64,000 nucleotides of DNA from Ligula intestinalis (lineage: Eukaryota > Platyhelminthes > Cestoda > Diphyllobothriidea > Diphyllobothriidae): positions 45,475,556-45,539,555 of the forward strand of contig JAYGXS010000004.1 in assembly GCA_036362985.1 (NCBI GenBank). The letters are read 5' to 3'. Under the pieces are notes generated by a model. That model saw only the letters and a list, made by a program, of their open reading frames with translations. It was not told where the DNA came from and made no database searches. Positions within the stretch are counted from its first letter, which is position 1; each line of letters opens with the position of its first letter. The translations under genes were made by a program, and so were the position numbers. Shown in pieces: positions 10,868 through 20,909 of the stretch.

Positions 10868-10975
10868 ACTATATAATTGTATCAGCAATTTGAAATGCTA
10901 ACTGTTCTTTGCACATTTCTCTCAAGTTTGACGATGACCCGGGGATCCATTGTCGAAAGTTTACTGATTTTCCCA
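10868..10975. repeat. PLE2 right inverted terminal repeat
   Basis: Inverted partner of 9000-9108, starting around tataattgtatcagcaattt and running through tgctaactgttctttgcac. It marks the 3' boundary of PLE2. Confidence 0.75.
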
Positions 10976-11214
10976 AAGGACGCCATTCCTTAAAATTACA
11001 TTTCTTGGGATGCCTGCCTTTCAGTTTATATTTAATGATGTAGCATTTTGACAGTGCAGGTAACATGATTATGTATTTGTATATTATTGGCTGCCTGTTA
11101 GCAGCTTGTTAATATTACACGGTAAGTCCGCAGTAGCTGATAGGTTTCGGCCCAAGTATGTATTTCAGTTTCAGACCAAGCCTGAAAATGTTTGCCCCGA
11201 AGGATTCACTCCAG

Positions 11215-11330
11215 AAATCGAGTAAGGAGGTTAGGGTTAAGGGTGAGGGTTAGTGTCAGGCTTATGACACGGGTGTATCTACCCTTCTTGCAATTTATCT
11301 CAAAGTCAGCTTTATTTCAGGGAAGTGGGG
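11215..11330 (+). repeat. repeat with telomere-like ggttag stretch, copy 1
   Basis: Contains ggttagggttaagggtgagg, then gacacgggtgtatctaccct. Related copies are 13440-13600 (reverse orientation) and 52900-53060. The shared flanks show this is a dispersed repeat rather than a true telomere. Confidence 0.5.
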
Positions 11331-11889
11331 TCGTTCTGTCTTGTGTTACTAACGTAAGGATGTTGTATGCTTCACAATCCGTTTCCTTCCTTAGCAATAT
11401 GTTTAGCTGGAGCGGCCAGTCATTCAAGATGTTGATAATTATTGGGACTTACCTATAGTTATCAAAGACTACTTTTTAGAAAATCATGCAGCAAATTTTT
11501 GTACTATACATCGTCGACTGAAGTCAGTTTAAACTTGGGTAATGTTCCCTGAGTTTAAATTTCCACGCTGAATACTGTCATGACTGTAGTTATCCATGAG
11601 TGAGTGAATCGCACTTTATTTTATCGATTCGTCCTCGTGCCTTATTCTGCCGATCCATGGGCCAATTTTATCACACATTTTCTTGAATGGCTTGCCTTGA
11701 ATCACACGAAAATGGCAGTCGGTGGTCTGATCTGAGTACCCATTGTCAGGTTGGAGGTGACTTCATAGGGCTCTCTATGTCGGCGCCAGCTCCATACATC
11801 GGTGGACAGAGTTCCCATCTGAGGCCCAGCACTCGGTCAAGTCTCGGCTCGCCTTGCTTCCAGAGTGGACGATTATTTTGACGGTTGCA

Positions 11890-12235
11890 AATTTCAACTC
11901 GGAGTTTTGTAGGTGTAAAAAACTAAATGTGTTAATTCTTCGCCTTGTCGCACAGCCAGCTTATGTCCATGGATGTGCGATCCGAACATGCGCTCAACCT
12001 GACCTTTATAGTTATACGGACAGTTTAGGCATTGAATTGTCATGATCTTGTTGCGAATAGTAGCTTTGGGTCTGTTTTGTTTAACCTCCTTATACACTAA
12101 CGGAGTATGCTCAATTTGTTCTACCCAAAGTCCCTTGAAGGCCATAGTAGCAAAAAGTAATCTTTTATCGACAAACGTGTATTCACAAATATTTTGAAAC
12201 GGAAATGGCTTTTGCAATGTAGCCAAATTGCTCAA
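11890..12235 (-). pseudogene. PLE GIY-YIG nuclease fragment, third variant
   Basis: A 113-codon reverse-strand frame. Its second half, CLNCPYNYKGQVERMFGSHI followed by HGHKLAVRQGEELTHL, has the spacing of PLE GIY-YIG domains in which the YIG block is Y-x-GQ-x-x-R and is followed by an H-K-LA-x-x-x-G block. No reverse transcriptase remains nearby. It differs from the nuclease types of PLE1/3/4 and PLE2. Confidence 0.55.
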
Positions 12236-12650
12236 GCTACTTTAATGCGTTAGTGACATCGCGGACATCATACGGCAGTGTGGCTCTTGTGCCCTAGACT
12301 TTGACCGTTAAACCTCATTTGTTTTGAGTAATGGACTCGGTGTTAAGCTTCCATTCTTTTCTGTCGGGCGTCCGGCAGATGACATAGCAGTCAGAAATGT
12401 TCCACCCACCCTGTATGTCTAACCCCTGATAGTTGAGCGCCTATTGCTCCGCGACCACCCCCGACTCGGAACAACAGCGAGGGACTACGATCTTTATCCA
12501 ATCCTTGCATCTAATCACATTAGTTCCGTAAGCAGTACTCACACAAAATTAGCCCTTTTCCAGTGAATTTAGTTTTTTTGAAATTACCAATCGGTTTACC
12601 GTGCACAAACCAAAGATCACTGAGAATGACCCATTAAATATCTTTTCTAG

Positions 12651-12825
12651 CAAAGGCGAAAAAAATATTTCCGCTCAACAAGGCCGGAGTTCAGCCCGTG
12701 AAGGTGACCTTTTTCAATTCACTCGACGTGTTGCCGGACGGACGCATTGTTTTGACAGAAAGTAGCCAAAAATTTGCGCTCCATGACTTGATCGGTGACC
12801 TGATGGAGGGTCGTCCAACTGGCAG
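12651..12825 (+). CDS. APMAP: APMAP-like protein, exon
   Basis: The acceptor is tcttttctag and the donor is cag|gtatgt. With the base carried from 4291 it reads AKAKKIFPLNKAGVQPVKVT and then FFNSLDVLPDGRIVLTESS, ending LMEGRPTG. This matches the family blade with a (V)NDL.V..DG.I.FTDSS core followed by LLVMEG.DDGR. The Asn of FFNSLD is kept at the position that, in paraoxonase-type propellers, lies in the central metal site. Two bases (ag) carry over and combine with the next exon to give the Arg of TGR. Confidence 0.85.
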
Positions 12826-13439
12826 GTATGTCCGCCACCCCCGCTCCCCTTCATGTCTTATCTAAAAGAAAATATTAACAACGAGACCCATTTTCTCCGG
12901 AGTTCTCACCTCTTTGGTTATAGCCTCTTTGAAAGCAAGCGGATGCCCAAGCGTCAACAGTTTTTTCTTCCTTCTCTCTTTCGCGATCGACTTTGTGGTT
13001 GATTCCCGCTGTTTCTATAACCGCCATTATCTTGTCCCTTGTTATGGCCAGTAACCATCTTCACAAATTTTAGCTTGTGGTTTGAGTGAACGGAGTGTTG
13101 TGTGATCGGTGTTAGCGCTGAAATCCAGCTCCGCGCCTAGTGGTGGCCTAAGTCGCTTATGATATTTTTCATAAGCAAAGAGATTGCCGAACCGGTATTC
13201 AAATACGTCGGATGTATTACCGTTGCGTAGTTTTCGAATGTTTACTTTTTCTGACCCGAGTGCTGACATATATTGCAGTTAGCCTCGCTGATGACCTTTC
13301 TACTTTCGGCTGCTCCTGTATGCCCCAACTTCACTACTAGGCAGGCGCGTCCGCCTGTGGATCTCTGTCGTGTCGCTGTTAAGCAATATGAAAAGTTGTT
13401 TGTCTGAACGTTTCATATCACTAAATTTTAAGGGTGAAC

Positions 13440-13600
13440 TGTATAGTCGCCTATATAGGTCACTTTGCGATAAATTTCACGAAGGGTACATATTCTCGTG
13501 TCCTTACTCTAACACTAATCCTTACCTATACCTGAACTATAACCTTAATTCTAGCTCTACCCTAAACCTAAATCCTACAGTTAACACTATTGGATTCATG
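13440..13600 (-). repeat. repeat with telomere-like stretch, copy 2
   Basis: Reverse-oriented relative of 11215-11330: gaagggtacatattctcgtgtc on this strand pairs with the gacacgggtgtatctaccct landmark, followed by a degenerate series of taaccct/ctaaacctaaa motifs. Confidence 0.4.
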
Positions 13601-14017
13601 TGGTAAATTTATTATCCTGCATGGCCGCCATCCAGCCTTCATTTGGGACAGCTTGACAGCTAACACTCCACTTTCTCTGCCCCCGAGTCGGTCTTGTCTT
13701 TTGTGAGTCAGATTTCGGCTAGTACACAATTAATACTTGCGCCTAAGGAAGCTGATAGCTAAATACCAAAGTCGCATGTTTCTGCCTACTGGGATTGTGC
13801 ACTTTCACATATTGTCTCCCAATTAACCGCTTCCAAGCATTTACCCTATAAATATTTCTTAATTCTTCTCTTTTCCACGTCCTGTTGCTTTCCCAACATT
13901 GAATGGACTTAAAATTACTCGCTCTTTTACTCGTGTTCAAACTACATGTTTTCCAGACGTACTGCTGTTAGCTGTTTCTTTGCAACTGTAATTGTTGAGG
14001 TAGCTATATTTGCAAAG

Positions 14018-14460
14018 AAGAAGAAGAAGAAGAAGAATAAGAAGAAGAAGAAGAAGAAGANNNNNNNNNNNNNNNNNNNNNNNNNNNNNNNNNNNNNNNN
14101 NNNNNNNNNNNNNNNNNNNNNNNNNNNNNNNNNNNNNNNNNNNNNNNNNNNNNNNNNNNNNNNNNNNNNNNNNNNNNNNNNNNNNNNNNNNNNNNNNNNN
14201 NNNNNNNNNNNNNNNNNNNNNNNNNNNNNNNNNNNNNNNNNNNNNNNNNNNNNNNNNNNNNNNNNNNNNNNNNNNNNNNNNNNNNNNNNNNNNNNNNNNN
14301 NNNNNNNNNNNNNNNNNNNNNNNNNNNNNNNNNNNNNNNNNNNNNNNNNNNNNNNNNNNNNNNNNNNNNNNNNNNNNNNNNNNNNNNNNNNNNNNNNNNN
14401 NNNNNNNNNNNNNNNNNNNNNNNNNNNNNNNNNNNNNNNNNNNNNNNNNNNNNNNNNNNN
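14018..14460. repeat. (GAA)n microsatellite running into an assembly gap
   Basis: Positions 14018-14060 are nearly pure GAA repeats, and 14061-14460 are 400 N. The gap was probably caused by the purine-pyrimidine repeat. Long reading frames spanning the N run are artefacts. Confidence 0.95.
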
Positions 14461-15071
14461 ACACAGTCATTACTGCAAGCATACAGCGACAATTAACGTT
14501 AATTGCCTTCTTGTGCGTGGACTGCTTGTTGGACGGCACGCGGGCTCTGACCTGTTGAACTTTCGTCACGGGCGGTGAGCTATATTTCTTCTACTCGCTA
14601 TTCTATATTTCAGAAGATGAAATGGTGAACATACGTTTGTTTTCGATAATTCTCATGAGGCCTTTTCATTTATATGGTAATGAAGTAAATGAACTATGCG
14701 GGTTGGTAGAAAAATAGAACTGTTGTCAGGACAGGGGGAATGGGGGAGAGGAACAGGGGTCAAAATATGCTCAGCATTAGGGGAAACTGGTAGTCGGCTG
14801 AAGTGTTAAGCTGCTGGCTGTTGCATTAGCAGCTTTTGACCATGGTAACTGTGGTGCCGCGACTAAGTTCTTTTGAGCGCGCAGGATCGGTCGGCGTAGC
14901 CTGATGGCGGCCGCTTCTGCCGTAGCCAACAGACGCTGTCCAAGAAGGGAGTAGGTGACATGTCAGCCAAAGCCAGAGTTGGAAAAGGTAAAGCCGAAGT
15001 AAAACCCCACCCCCGTCTGCTGCTGGTCTCCTCAAAAGAAAGTGATGCGATCGTTGTAACAATGAACTTAT

Positions 15072-15117
15072 TTGTCTGAACTTCCGGACTCTGGCTTGAA
15101 TCCATCCTCAGAGATAA
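15072..15117 (-). ncRNA. decayed hammerhead motif in repeat family R3
   Basis: On the reverse strand: helix I UUAUCU (15117-15112), core CUGAGGA (15111-15105), stem II GGAUUC/GAGUCC around the loop AAGCCA, then GGAAGUUC where a working ribozyme needs GAAA..UC, and helix I partner AGACAA. The same arrangement with the same loop occurs at 50142-50187. The mutated GAAA/stem III side suggests it is dead. Confidence 0.4.
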
Positions 15118-15981
15118 CGGCAGAGGAGGGTTGTATTTAATGATTGGTTCGAACGAGGGCCCAAAACGGCAGCCCAATAAACTTCTCGTTCCAGTGATCG
15201 CGTCTTCTTTCTCTGAACTGTCTCTGGTGTACGCCTGTACGCTTCTACCAGCACTGGTGTCTCCTATTTCATTGGCCGCTTTCAACCTTAGGTTCAACTT
15301 TGTTGTCAGTTTCATCAGCTGACGAGGTGGTAAAAATTAGGAAGCTATGTTTATGATCACACGACTTTCCGTCGTCGCTGAATGGTTAATGTAACATAGT
15401 GCCAGCACAATAAGGCGCCTGGGTATGAGTCTAATATATAACTCCACAGGAAAAGTCGACTACAGGAGGTCCCGTAAACTAGGAAGGGTGATAATAGGAA
15501 TTTTATCAGTGGAACCGATGAGAAAGGCAATTAAGGGAGTCTGTGGAACGCGTTTCGAATGTTGGTACACATTTATTTCATTTCTTTAATGGAGTGCTAA
15601 AAGAGACGAGCATTGTGAAATATGCAAAGTTGAGGTATGTAAACAAGTGGTAACAGGTGGTTGGTAGACACTCCCTTGCTTAGCCACCAGTTTGTTCTTT
15701 GGCGATAACATTAGCGTGAATTCCGTTTTCTTGAGTGCGCAATAACCAATATTCTTCGTTTTCGAGATAAATTTGATCTCAGAGCCAACAGTATGAAGCG
15801 AACATCATTCGAGCATTTTTGATGGCTTTTGTATTTATTTTTTATTGATTTCTGCATTACATTTACGAAAATGTAACTTAATGCACTTTAGGTCAGCCTA
15901 TTAACTACCACACCAATTCTGCTTATTGTCAGTGCTTCGCAACGTTCCCTCACCCTTCATGCTATCCCCCCTCCCTATTAG

Positions 15982-16303
15982 GGTGTTTATTATTGATCCG
16001 TCCACTGGAGACTGGCGTGTCCTAGCCGAAGGCCTTTACTTCGCCAACGGTGTCCAACTCCACAAAGACCAAAAGTCTGTGCTTGTCGCCGAGACCGGCT
16101 GGGCACGCGTACTTCGTATCTCTCTCGCCAATGGCACTGACCGTACAGTCTTCGCGGACAGTCTGCCCGGCTTGCCTGACAATGTGAACCGATCGCCTCG
16201 GGGCGGTTACTGGGTCTCCCTAGCGATTCCGCGTTATCAAGGTTCGCCGAGCTTAATGGATATGCTGGCGAACTGGCCCACAGTGCGCAGATTCTTGTTC
16301 ACG
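15982..16303 (+). CDS. APMAP: APMAP-like protein, large central exon
   Basis: The acceptor is ctccctattag and the donor is acg|gtaagg. In frame it reads VFIIDPSTGDWRVLAEGLYF followed by ANGVQLHKDQKSVLVAETGW, then ARVLRISL, LPGLPDNVN and GGYWVSLAIPR, ending in a PTVRRFLFT segment. These match the family blocks FxNGVQLS, VLVAET..ARI.R, MPG.PDN and GGYWVG.S. The Asn of FANG and the Asp-Asn of PDN fall at positions used for metal binding in this superfamily. It leaves in phase 0, consistent with the final exon at 22175. It is the strongest single exon for naming the gene. Confidence 0.92.
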
Positions 16304-17207
16304 GTAAGGTTTGAAAGTTTAATTCAGCATTTGCATTTAATTATTCATCTTCTCCACATGCACCAGTATTTGCTCCTACTCCAGCTACTGTTTCTTCTTA
16401 GGATATTACCACTGTTTTCTGATTTATACCTCTTTTTTCAATGTTAATGGCATGTGACCCAGGTGCTTTAAATGTTGCGACTCAAAAATCTAACGATTAT
16501 AGTAATTTACTGGATTATAATTTATTAACTCGTTTGATTTTTTGGGTCGGTTAATTCGGGCTAATCAACCTTCCTGTTGCGATTAAAATCATCTGACCTC
16601 TTCTGTGCAACCGCAGGGTGTCCTACGGTAGATTTGTTATCTCGTGAAAATTTATCAAAATTCTGAAATGTATTTTTAGTTTCAAAATACTACTTTACCA
16701 TCATTGCATTATTAATTAGCTTACAGATTACGAACAAAGTCCTGCGATACCTAAATCACGTCTGTGAACTTCCTTTCGGTCGTTTGTAAAAGGTGCTCTC
16801 TTAGTTAGTACGACATTTAGCTGAGAAGAAGACGACTCCATTACTTCCTGGGACTCGCATGTTCGCTTGTAACGGCATTTGACATTGATTTTCGGTGTCC
16901 TTATATATTCGAATGTGTTGTAGAAAATATTCATAAAAATATTCCTAATTTTATTCAGTTGCTAGCATATTCCATCCGGTTCAACTGTAGTTTTACTTGA
17001 AAAGCGGACATCTTTCTGGTTTAAAACAGCTTTCTACTTATGGGATTTTTTTCGAGGCTTGAAATGTCCAATCATGAAGCATCTTATATCTACGAATCTT
17101 AGTGCTACTTATGACGTATCCAGCGTGATATACTTTCCTTGCACATTTTATGAGCCTCCTCCTAATAGCATGGAAAAATTCGTGAATTTTCCTATGCGAA
17201 ATGTATA

Positions 17208-17308
17208 CAGTAGTCGCCGGCTATTAAGCCCACCTCGGGCCCAGACCAAATTGGGCTTAATAGGCGGCTGGGCTTATTAACCGTGGGCTTAATAGCCGGT
17301 GACTACTG
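17208..17308. mobile_element. Tc1/mariner-type MITE (pogo/Tigger-like ends)
   Basis: A 101-bp element flanked on both sides by TA (17206-17207 and 17309-17310). The 26-bp terminal inverted repeats at 17208-17233 and 17283-17308 begin CAGTAGTC and differ at one position. The interior holds two more gggcttaata/gggcttatta units. A TA target duplication with CAGTA ends is typical of mariner/pogo derivatives. It has no coding capacity. Confidence 0.8.
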
Positions 17309-17367
17309 TACCTGTAGTTTGGGGACGCTGAATACTGGCTCAACAGCATTTTTGGTTATTGTAGCGG

Positions 17368-17389
17368 GTGTGTGTGTGTGTGTGTGTGT
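17368..17389. repeat. (GT)n microsatellite at LINE 3' end
   Basis: 22 bases of alternating GT. It marks the 3' end of the LINE on the reverse strand, as in LINE clades that end in short simple repeats rather than poly-A. Confidence 0.85.
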
Positions 17390-17406
17390 CGTAGCCCATA
17401 GTTGGA

Positions 17407-20172
17407 TCAGGAATCCCCGCCGGAATCCAAACTGGGAGTAGTTGGGAGACGGTGAAAAGCCGCGATCTCGACTGGCTTGAGCCATAGGTCCGCGGGAGTG
17501 AGGTGGGTGCCTGGCCGAGAACTGCAGGCGAACAGATGACGGCAGTCATGCGGCGAGACACCACAGTCGGGACAGCAGTCGGGTATGTATGGGTCGAGCC
17601 GGTGCTGGTACTGGCGAAGGAGCATGCAGTAGCCACTGCGTAGCTGCGCCAGGGTACAGCGAGTGACCCTCGGAAGATGTCGTTCCGAGGCCGCAATCGG
17701 AGGTGGATAGCCACCCAAAAGGACCGAGGGACGGTAACCTCGTTTCTCCTCGACAACGAATCTCTGGTGGAGACGCTGGAAGCCTGTCTTGGTGGCAGAG
17801 CTATCAACAGGTAGATCCGCGAGAGACGAGGCAACAGCTTCCTTGTGGAGTGCTCGAATAGACGACCGGACGTTGCGGCAGGGCTCGTGAGCGGTGCACC
17901 GGTGATGATTGGGATGGCCGGGTTGCGAACAACTCCACCAGAACTGCTGGCTAAGGAGAGTGTTGTGATGGGCGACCGGTAGAACAGAAGCCTTTGCATG
18001 AAGATGATCTATAGGCGACATTTTATAGCAACCCGTGATCGTGCGGAGGGCAGCGTTTTGGGCTGACTGGAGGCGGCGAAGGCTGGAAGAGCTCATCGTA
18101 GGAGACCAGATTGATGCCGCATAAGTGAGGTGTGGCTTGGCCAGCGCCTTGAAAGCAGTCGACAGAGTCTCTTTCGCGCAGCCCCAGGATGTGCCTGCTA
18201 GAGCCTTGAGGACCGTGGTGCAGCGGCTTACTTTGCTTGCGGTCTCCCTGGCATGGTCTGCAAACGTGAAGAGCGGATCAAAACGCACACCAAGGAGTTT
18301 GGGCTTGCGGACGAGCGGTAAGGACGCCCCATTGACGGTGATGACCGGGTGACGATTGAACTCCTTCGGGTCAAGCGTAAAGACAGTTACGGACGACTTG
18401 GCTGCCGAGATCGTCATTCCGCGCTGAGTGAGGAAGTTTGCGACAACAGGCATGAACTCCGTGAGGAGCTGTGCAGCCTGATCGATGTCATGGTGCCGGC
18501 AAAAGAACGTAACATCGTCCGCATAGGATACCACTTGCACAGGTGCCCGGGGGAGTGGGAGCTCTCGCATGTAGATGTTAAAGAGCGTCGGGCTGAGCAC
18601 AGAGCCTTGAGGGACGCTACAGGTCTGCTTACGGGGCTTAGAGAGAGCGCCCCGGAAGAGGACACGATCGTGACGGCCACTAATGTAAGCCGCCAACCAT
18701 CGGACCAGGCCAGTCGGGACGTTCAACGAGACCAAGTCCTGCAGGAGCTGATCGTGGCGGACGCAGTCAAAGGCTCGTGACAGGTCAATTGAGACTGCCA
18801 CGGTCCGCGAAGCGGGCTTCTGTTGATTGAAGCCCTCGAGGATAGCGTCGCTGAGCTCGAAGAGCGCCGTTGTAGTTCCACGACCCGATCGGAAACCATG
18901 TTGGTGGCAAGATAGGTCCGCCACAGACGTCAGAATTGGGTGGATGAGCCGTTCCAGGATCTTCGCCAATGGACTGAGGAGGGCAATTGGACGATAAGAG
19001 GTCGCTAGGCAGGGGTCCTTACCCGCTTTGACCAGGGGGATAATGATCGACTGGCGCCAGCAATCCGGGATGATTGAAGTTCCCAGTGGAAGGTTGAAGA
19101 GGGCGGCAAGGTAGGCAGCCACCTTTGGGCCGATGTGGCGCACATGGATAGGCGCCAGACCATCTGGTCCTAAGGCTTTCGAAGCTCTCATTTTCTTGAC
19201 GGCGGTGAGGATGGCATCAGCCGAAAAGGAAATGTCTGGGAGCGGGGCATTATGGAGGAGGCGAAGAAGGGGGCGCTGGCTTTTGGGACTGGGCGCCGAG
19301 CGGGGCGAGAACAGCTTGCTCATCTTCGCGGCGATCTTACCGTTGTTGGAAATGAACTTGCTGTCCTCAAAGCTAATAGACTGGTTTGATGTATCAGCCC
19401 GGGGTTTGGTCAGGTTGCGTAAAAGCTTCCAAGTGGCAGCTGAGTTGCCGCAGAAATTGCAATCTGAAATTAGTTCATGCCAGCGTTGGCGCTTGCCATC
19501 GTTGATAGTCTTAGTTATTAAGCCATTCAGTTCGCCAACGCGCGGGTCACTGGCATCTCGCGCTCGTATTTCGTCTCTCTCTCGTTCCAGGCGGGAGGCT
19601 TCCGGCGGATAGTTAGGACGGAGAAAGGGAATGCGGCCGTTAGGGATGTGGTGACTTGCTGCTGCCAGGAGTATGCGACGAAGGGCTCGCTCCGCCATGT
19701 GGACACAGGTGGGAGGCGGTAGGCCATCGATCTCGGCTTCGCATTCGGTCGTGAACGCTGCCCAATTGGCTGTCTTGAAATTAATGAAGTGCCGGTTGGG
19801 GGCCTTGATACGCTCGGCGGCGGTGGCCAATTCGAGCACAATGGGGAGGTGGTCGCTATCCAGGCTGATTTCCGTGTTCCACATGGTGGAGGCTACCAGA
19901 CTGAGACTGGCGAGGGAAACATCGGGCGAGATGGAGGCGCCGTTGGTTGGGAGCCGCGTTTGGCTGTTCTCGTTGAGAACGGCAAAGGGGGCGTGTTCTA
20001 TTTCATCAGCCAGAGCTTCTCCTCGGGGGTCGGCTGCCAAGTTAGAGCACCATAGGTCATGGTGAGCGTTGAAGTCACCTAGCACCAAACTGTCTCCAGA
20101 AGGTAAGTAGGGAGCGATAGAGGCGGTGAAACCGGGAGAACAACTGGAAGTTGGAGGGATGTACACGTTCAC
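17407..20172 (-). CDS. LINE endonuclease-reverse transcriptase, 3' part
   Basis: A 921-codon frame. It begins inside the apurinic endonuclease with VYIPPTSSC and LVLGDFNAHHDLW, followed by SDHLPIVLEL, the catalytic SDH block. The RT then shows ALGPDGLAPIHVRHIG, YRPIALLSPLAKILERL, HGFRSGRGT, motif A IDLSRAFDCVRHD, motif B CSVPQGSVLSPTLF and motif C VSYADDVTFF. The C-terminal part has LTYAASIWSP and a Cys/His cluster CCPDCGVSPHDCRHLF resembling a zinc knuckle. The start given is only the first start codon after the frameshift; the true protein starts at 20909. Confidence 0.88.
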   Translation of the reverse strand: MNVYIPPTSSCSPGFTASIAPYLPSGDSLVLGDFNAHHDLWCSNLAADPRGEALADEIEHAPFAVLNENSQTRLPTNGASISPDVSLASLSLVASTMWNTEISLDSDHLPIVLELATAAERIKAPNRHFINFKTANWAAFTTECEAEIDGLPPPTCVHMAERALRRILLAAASHHIPNGRIPFLRPNYPPEASRLERERDEIRARDASDPRVGELNGLITKTINDGKRQRWHELISDCNFCGNSAATWKLLRNLTKPRADTSNQSISFEDSKFISNNGKIAAKMSKLFSPRSAPSPKSQRPLLRLLHNAPLPDISFSADAILTAVKKMRASKALGPDGLAPIHVRHIGPKVAAYLAALFNLPLGTSIIPDCWRQSIIIPLVKAGKDPCLATSYRPIALLSPLAKILERLIHPILTSVADLSCHQHGFRSGRGTTTALFELSDAILEGFNQQKPASRTVAVSIDLSRAFDCVRHDQLLQDLVSLNVPTGLVRWLAAYISGRHDRVLFRGALSKPRKQTCSVPQGSVLSPTLFNIYMRELPLPRAPVQVVSYADDVTFFCRHHDIDQAAQLLTEFMPVVANFLTQRGMTISAAKSSVTVFTLDPKEFNRHPVITVNGASLPLVRKPKLLGVRFDPLFTFADHARETASKVSRCTTVLKALAGTSWGCAKETLSTAFKALAKPHLTYAASIWSPTMSSSSLRRLQSAQNAALRTITGCYKMSPIDHLHAKASVLPVAHHNTLLSQQFWWSCSQPGHPNHHRCTAHEPCRNVRSSIRALHKEAVASSLADLPVDSSATKTGFQRLHQRFVVEEKRGYRPSVLLGGYPPPIAASERHLPRVTRCTLAQLRSGYCMLLRQYQHRLDPYIPDCCPDCGVSPHDCRHLFACSSRPGTHLTPADLWLKPVEIAAFHRLPTTPSLDSGGDS

Positions 20173-20177
20173 GACGG

Positions 20178-20909
20178 TTAGCGGCGCCGGGCCAATGTCA
20201 AGGGAAATCGCCAGTACTTCCGTGGGATCGGCTCCAAGCAGGGAAGCTGGTGATAGGCAATGGATTTGTCCACCAGGAAGGCCAAACCTCCGCCTTTGTT
20301 GCGGCCGCGGTCGCGACGGACAATCGTGTAATCGGCACAGGAAGGGACTTTAGTGGAGTTAGACCACTTTGTCTCTTGGATAGCCGCCACAGCTATGCTG
20401 TGCGAGCACATGAAGGCCAGGAGCTGGTCAAGCTTCCGAAGGAGGCCGTTGGCGTTGAATTGTAAGATTTTAAGACCAGGTGGTGAGGCAGGGTCGGAGA
20501 CCAGAGGATTTGGGTTCAGGACTGGACGGGCTGGAGGCATGGAGATCGGTGGGGGCACGGGACAGCTGGGACACGCTAAGGCGGGCGACCAATCGGCAGC
20601 CATGGCGAGGCCACTGCAGCGGAGATGGCACCAGCCATTGCAGGAGCCGCAACGTACAGACCAGTCGCGGCGGCCCAGACGGACTCGGCATAACGAGCAG
20701 TACCAGAGAGGTCCAGGGTTGGCCTCGATTCCGGCGGCGAGGAGGAGGAGTCGGAGCAGCGTGGCCGGGAAAGGCTGTTCCGTCATCAAAAACACGGATT
20801 GGGCGGAGGGGAGAGTTGATCCAACGTAGGGAGATGGGTGTAGCAGACCTTGGCCGCCGGGAGGGCGGGTGGGAACGCAATTCGTAGACGCGTCTGCTGT
20901 GGTTCCCAT
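20178..20909 (-). CDS. LINE protein N-terminal part: 2A-like motif, PHD-like zinc finger, endonuclease start
   Basis: A 243-codon frame. Residues 52-67 form a leucine-rich stretch ending GIEANPGP, a 2A-like signature. Residues 69-108 hold WYCSLCRVRLGRRD...VRCGSCNGWCHLRCSG...CPSC, a PHD/RING-type Cys-His array. From about residue 147 the endonuclease starts with LKILQFNANGLL and AAIQETKW (catalytic Glu). The true frame leaves at about 20250 (into LLGADPTEVLAISLDIGPAP) and joins the 17407-20172 frame. The last ~25 residues before the stop are therefore out of frame. Confidence 0.8.
   Translation of the reverse strand: MGTTADASTNCVPTRPPGGQGLLHPSPYVGSTLPSAQSVFLMTEQPFPATLLRLLLLAAGIEANPGPLWYCSLCRVRLGRRDWSVRCGSCNGWCHLRCSGLAMAADWSPALACPSCPVPPPISMPPARPVLNPNPLVSDPASPPGLKILQFNANGLLRKLDQLLAFMCSHSIAVAAIQETKWSNSTKVPSCADYTIVRRDRGRNKGGGLAFLVDKSIAYHQLPCLEPIPRKYWRFPLTLARRR
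20709..20732 (-). other. 2A-like GIEANPGP motif in LINE protein
   Basis: Residues 60-67 of the LINE N-terminal frame read G-I-E-A-N-P-G-P after a leucine-rich run. In 2A peptides D-V/I-E-x-N-P-G is followed by P and the ribosome skips the last bond. Here the first D is G, which usually lowers activity. Confidence 0.55.

Noticed and set aside
13937..14578. Several frames of about 160-210 codons across the N run
   Set aside because: They consist of assembly-gap N bases flanked by GAA repeats; not real.
17400..17435. Stem ggaatccccgccggaatcc as an R3-type hammerhead stem II
   Set aside because: It lies within the coding frame of the LINE (residues WIPAGIPDP), with no CUGANGA or GAAA nearby; chance similarity.
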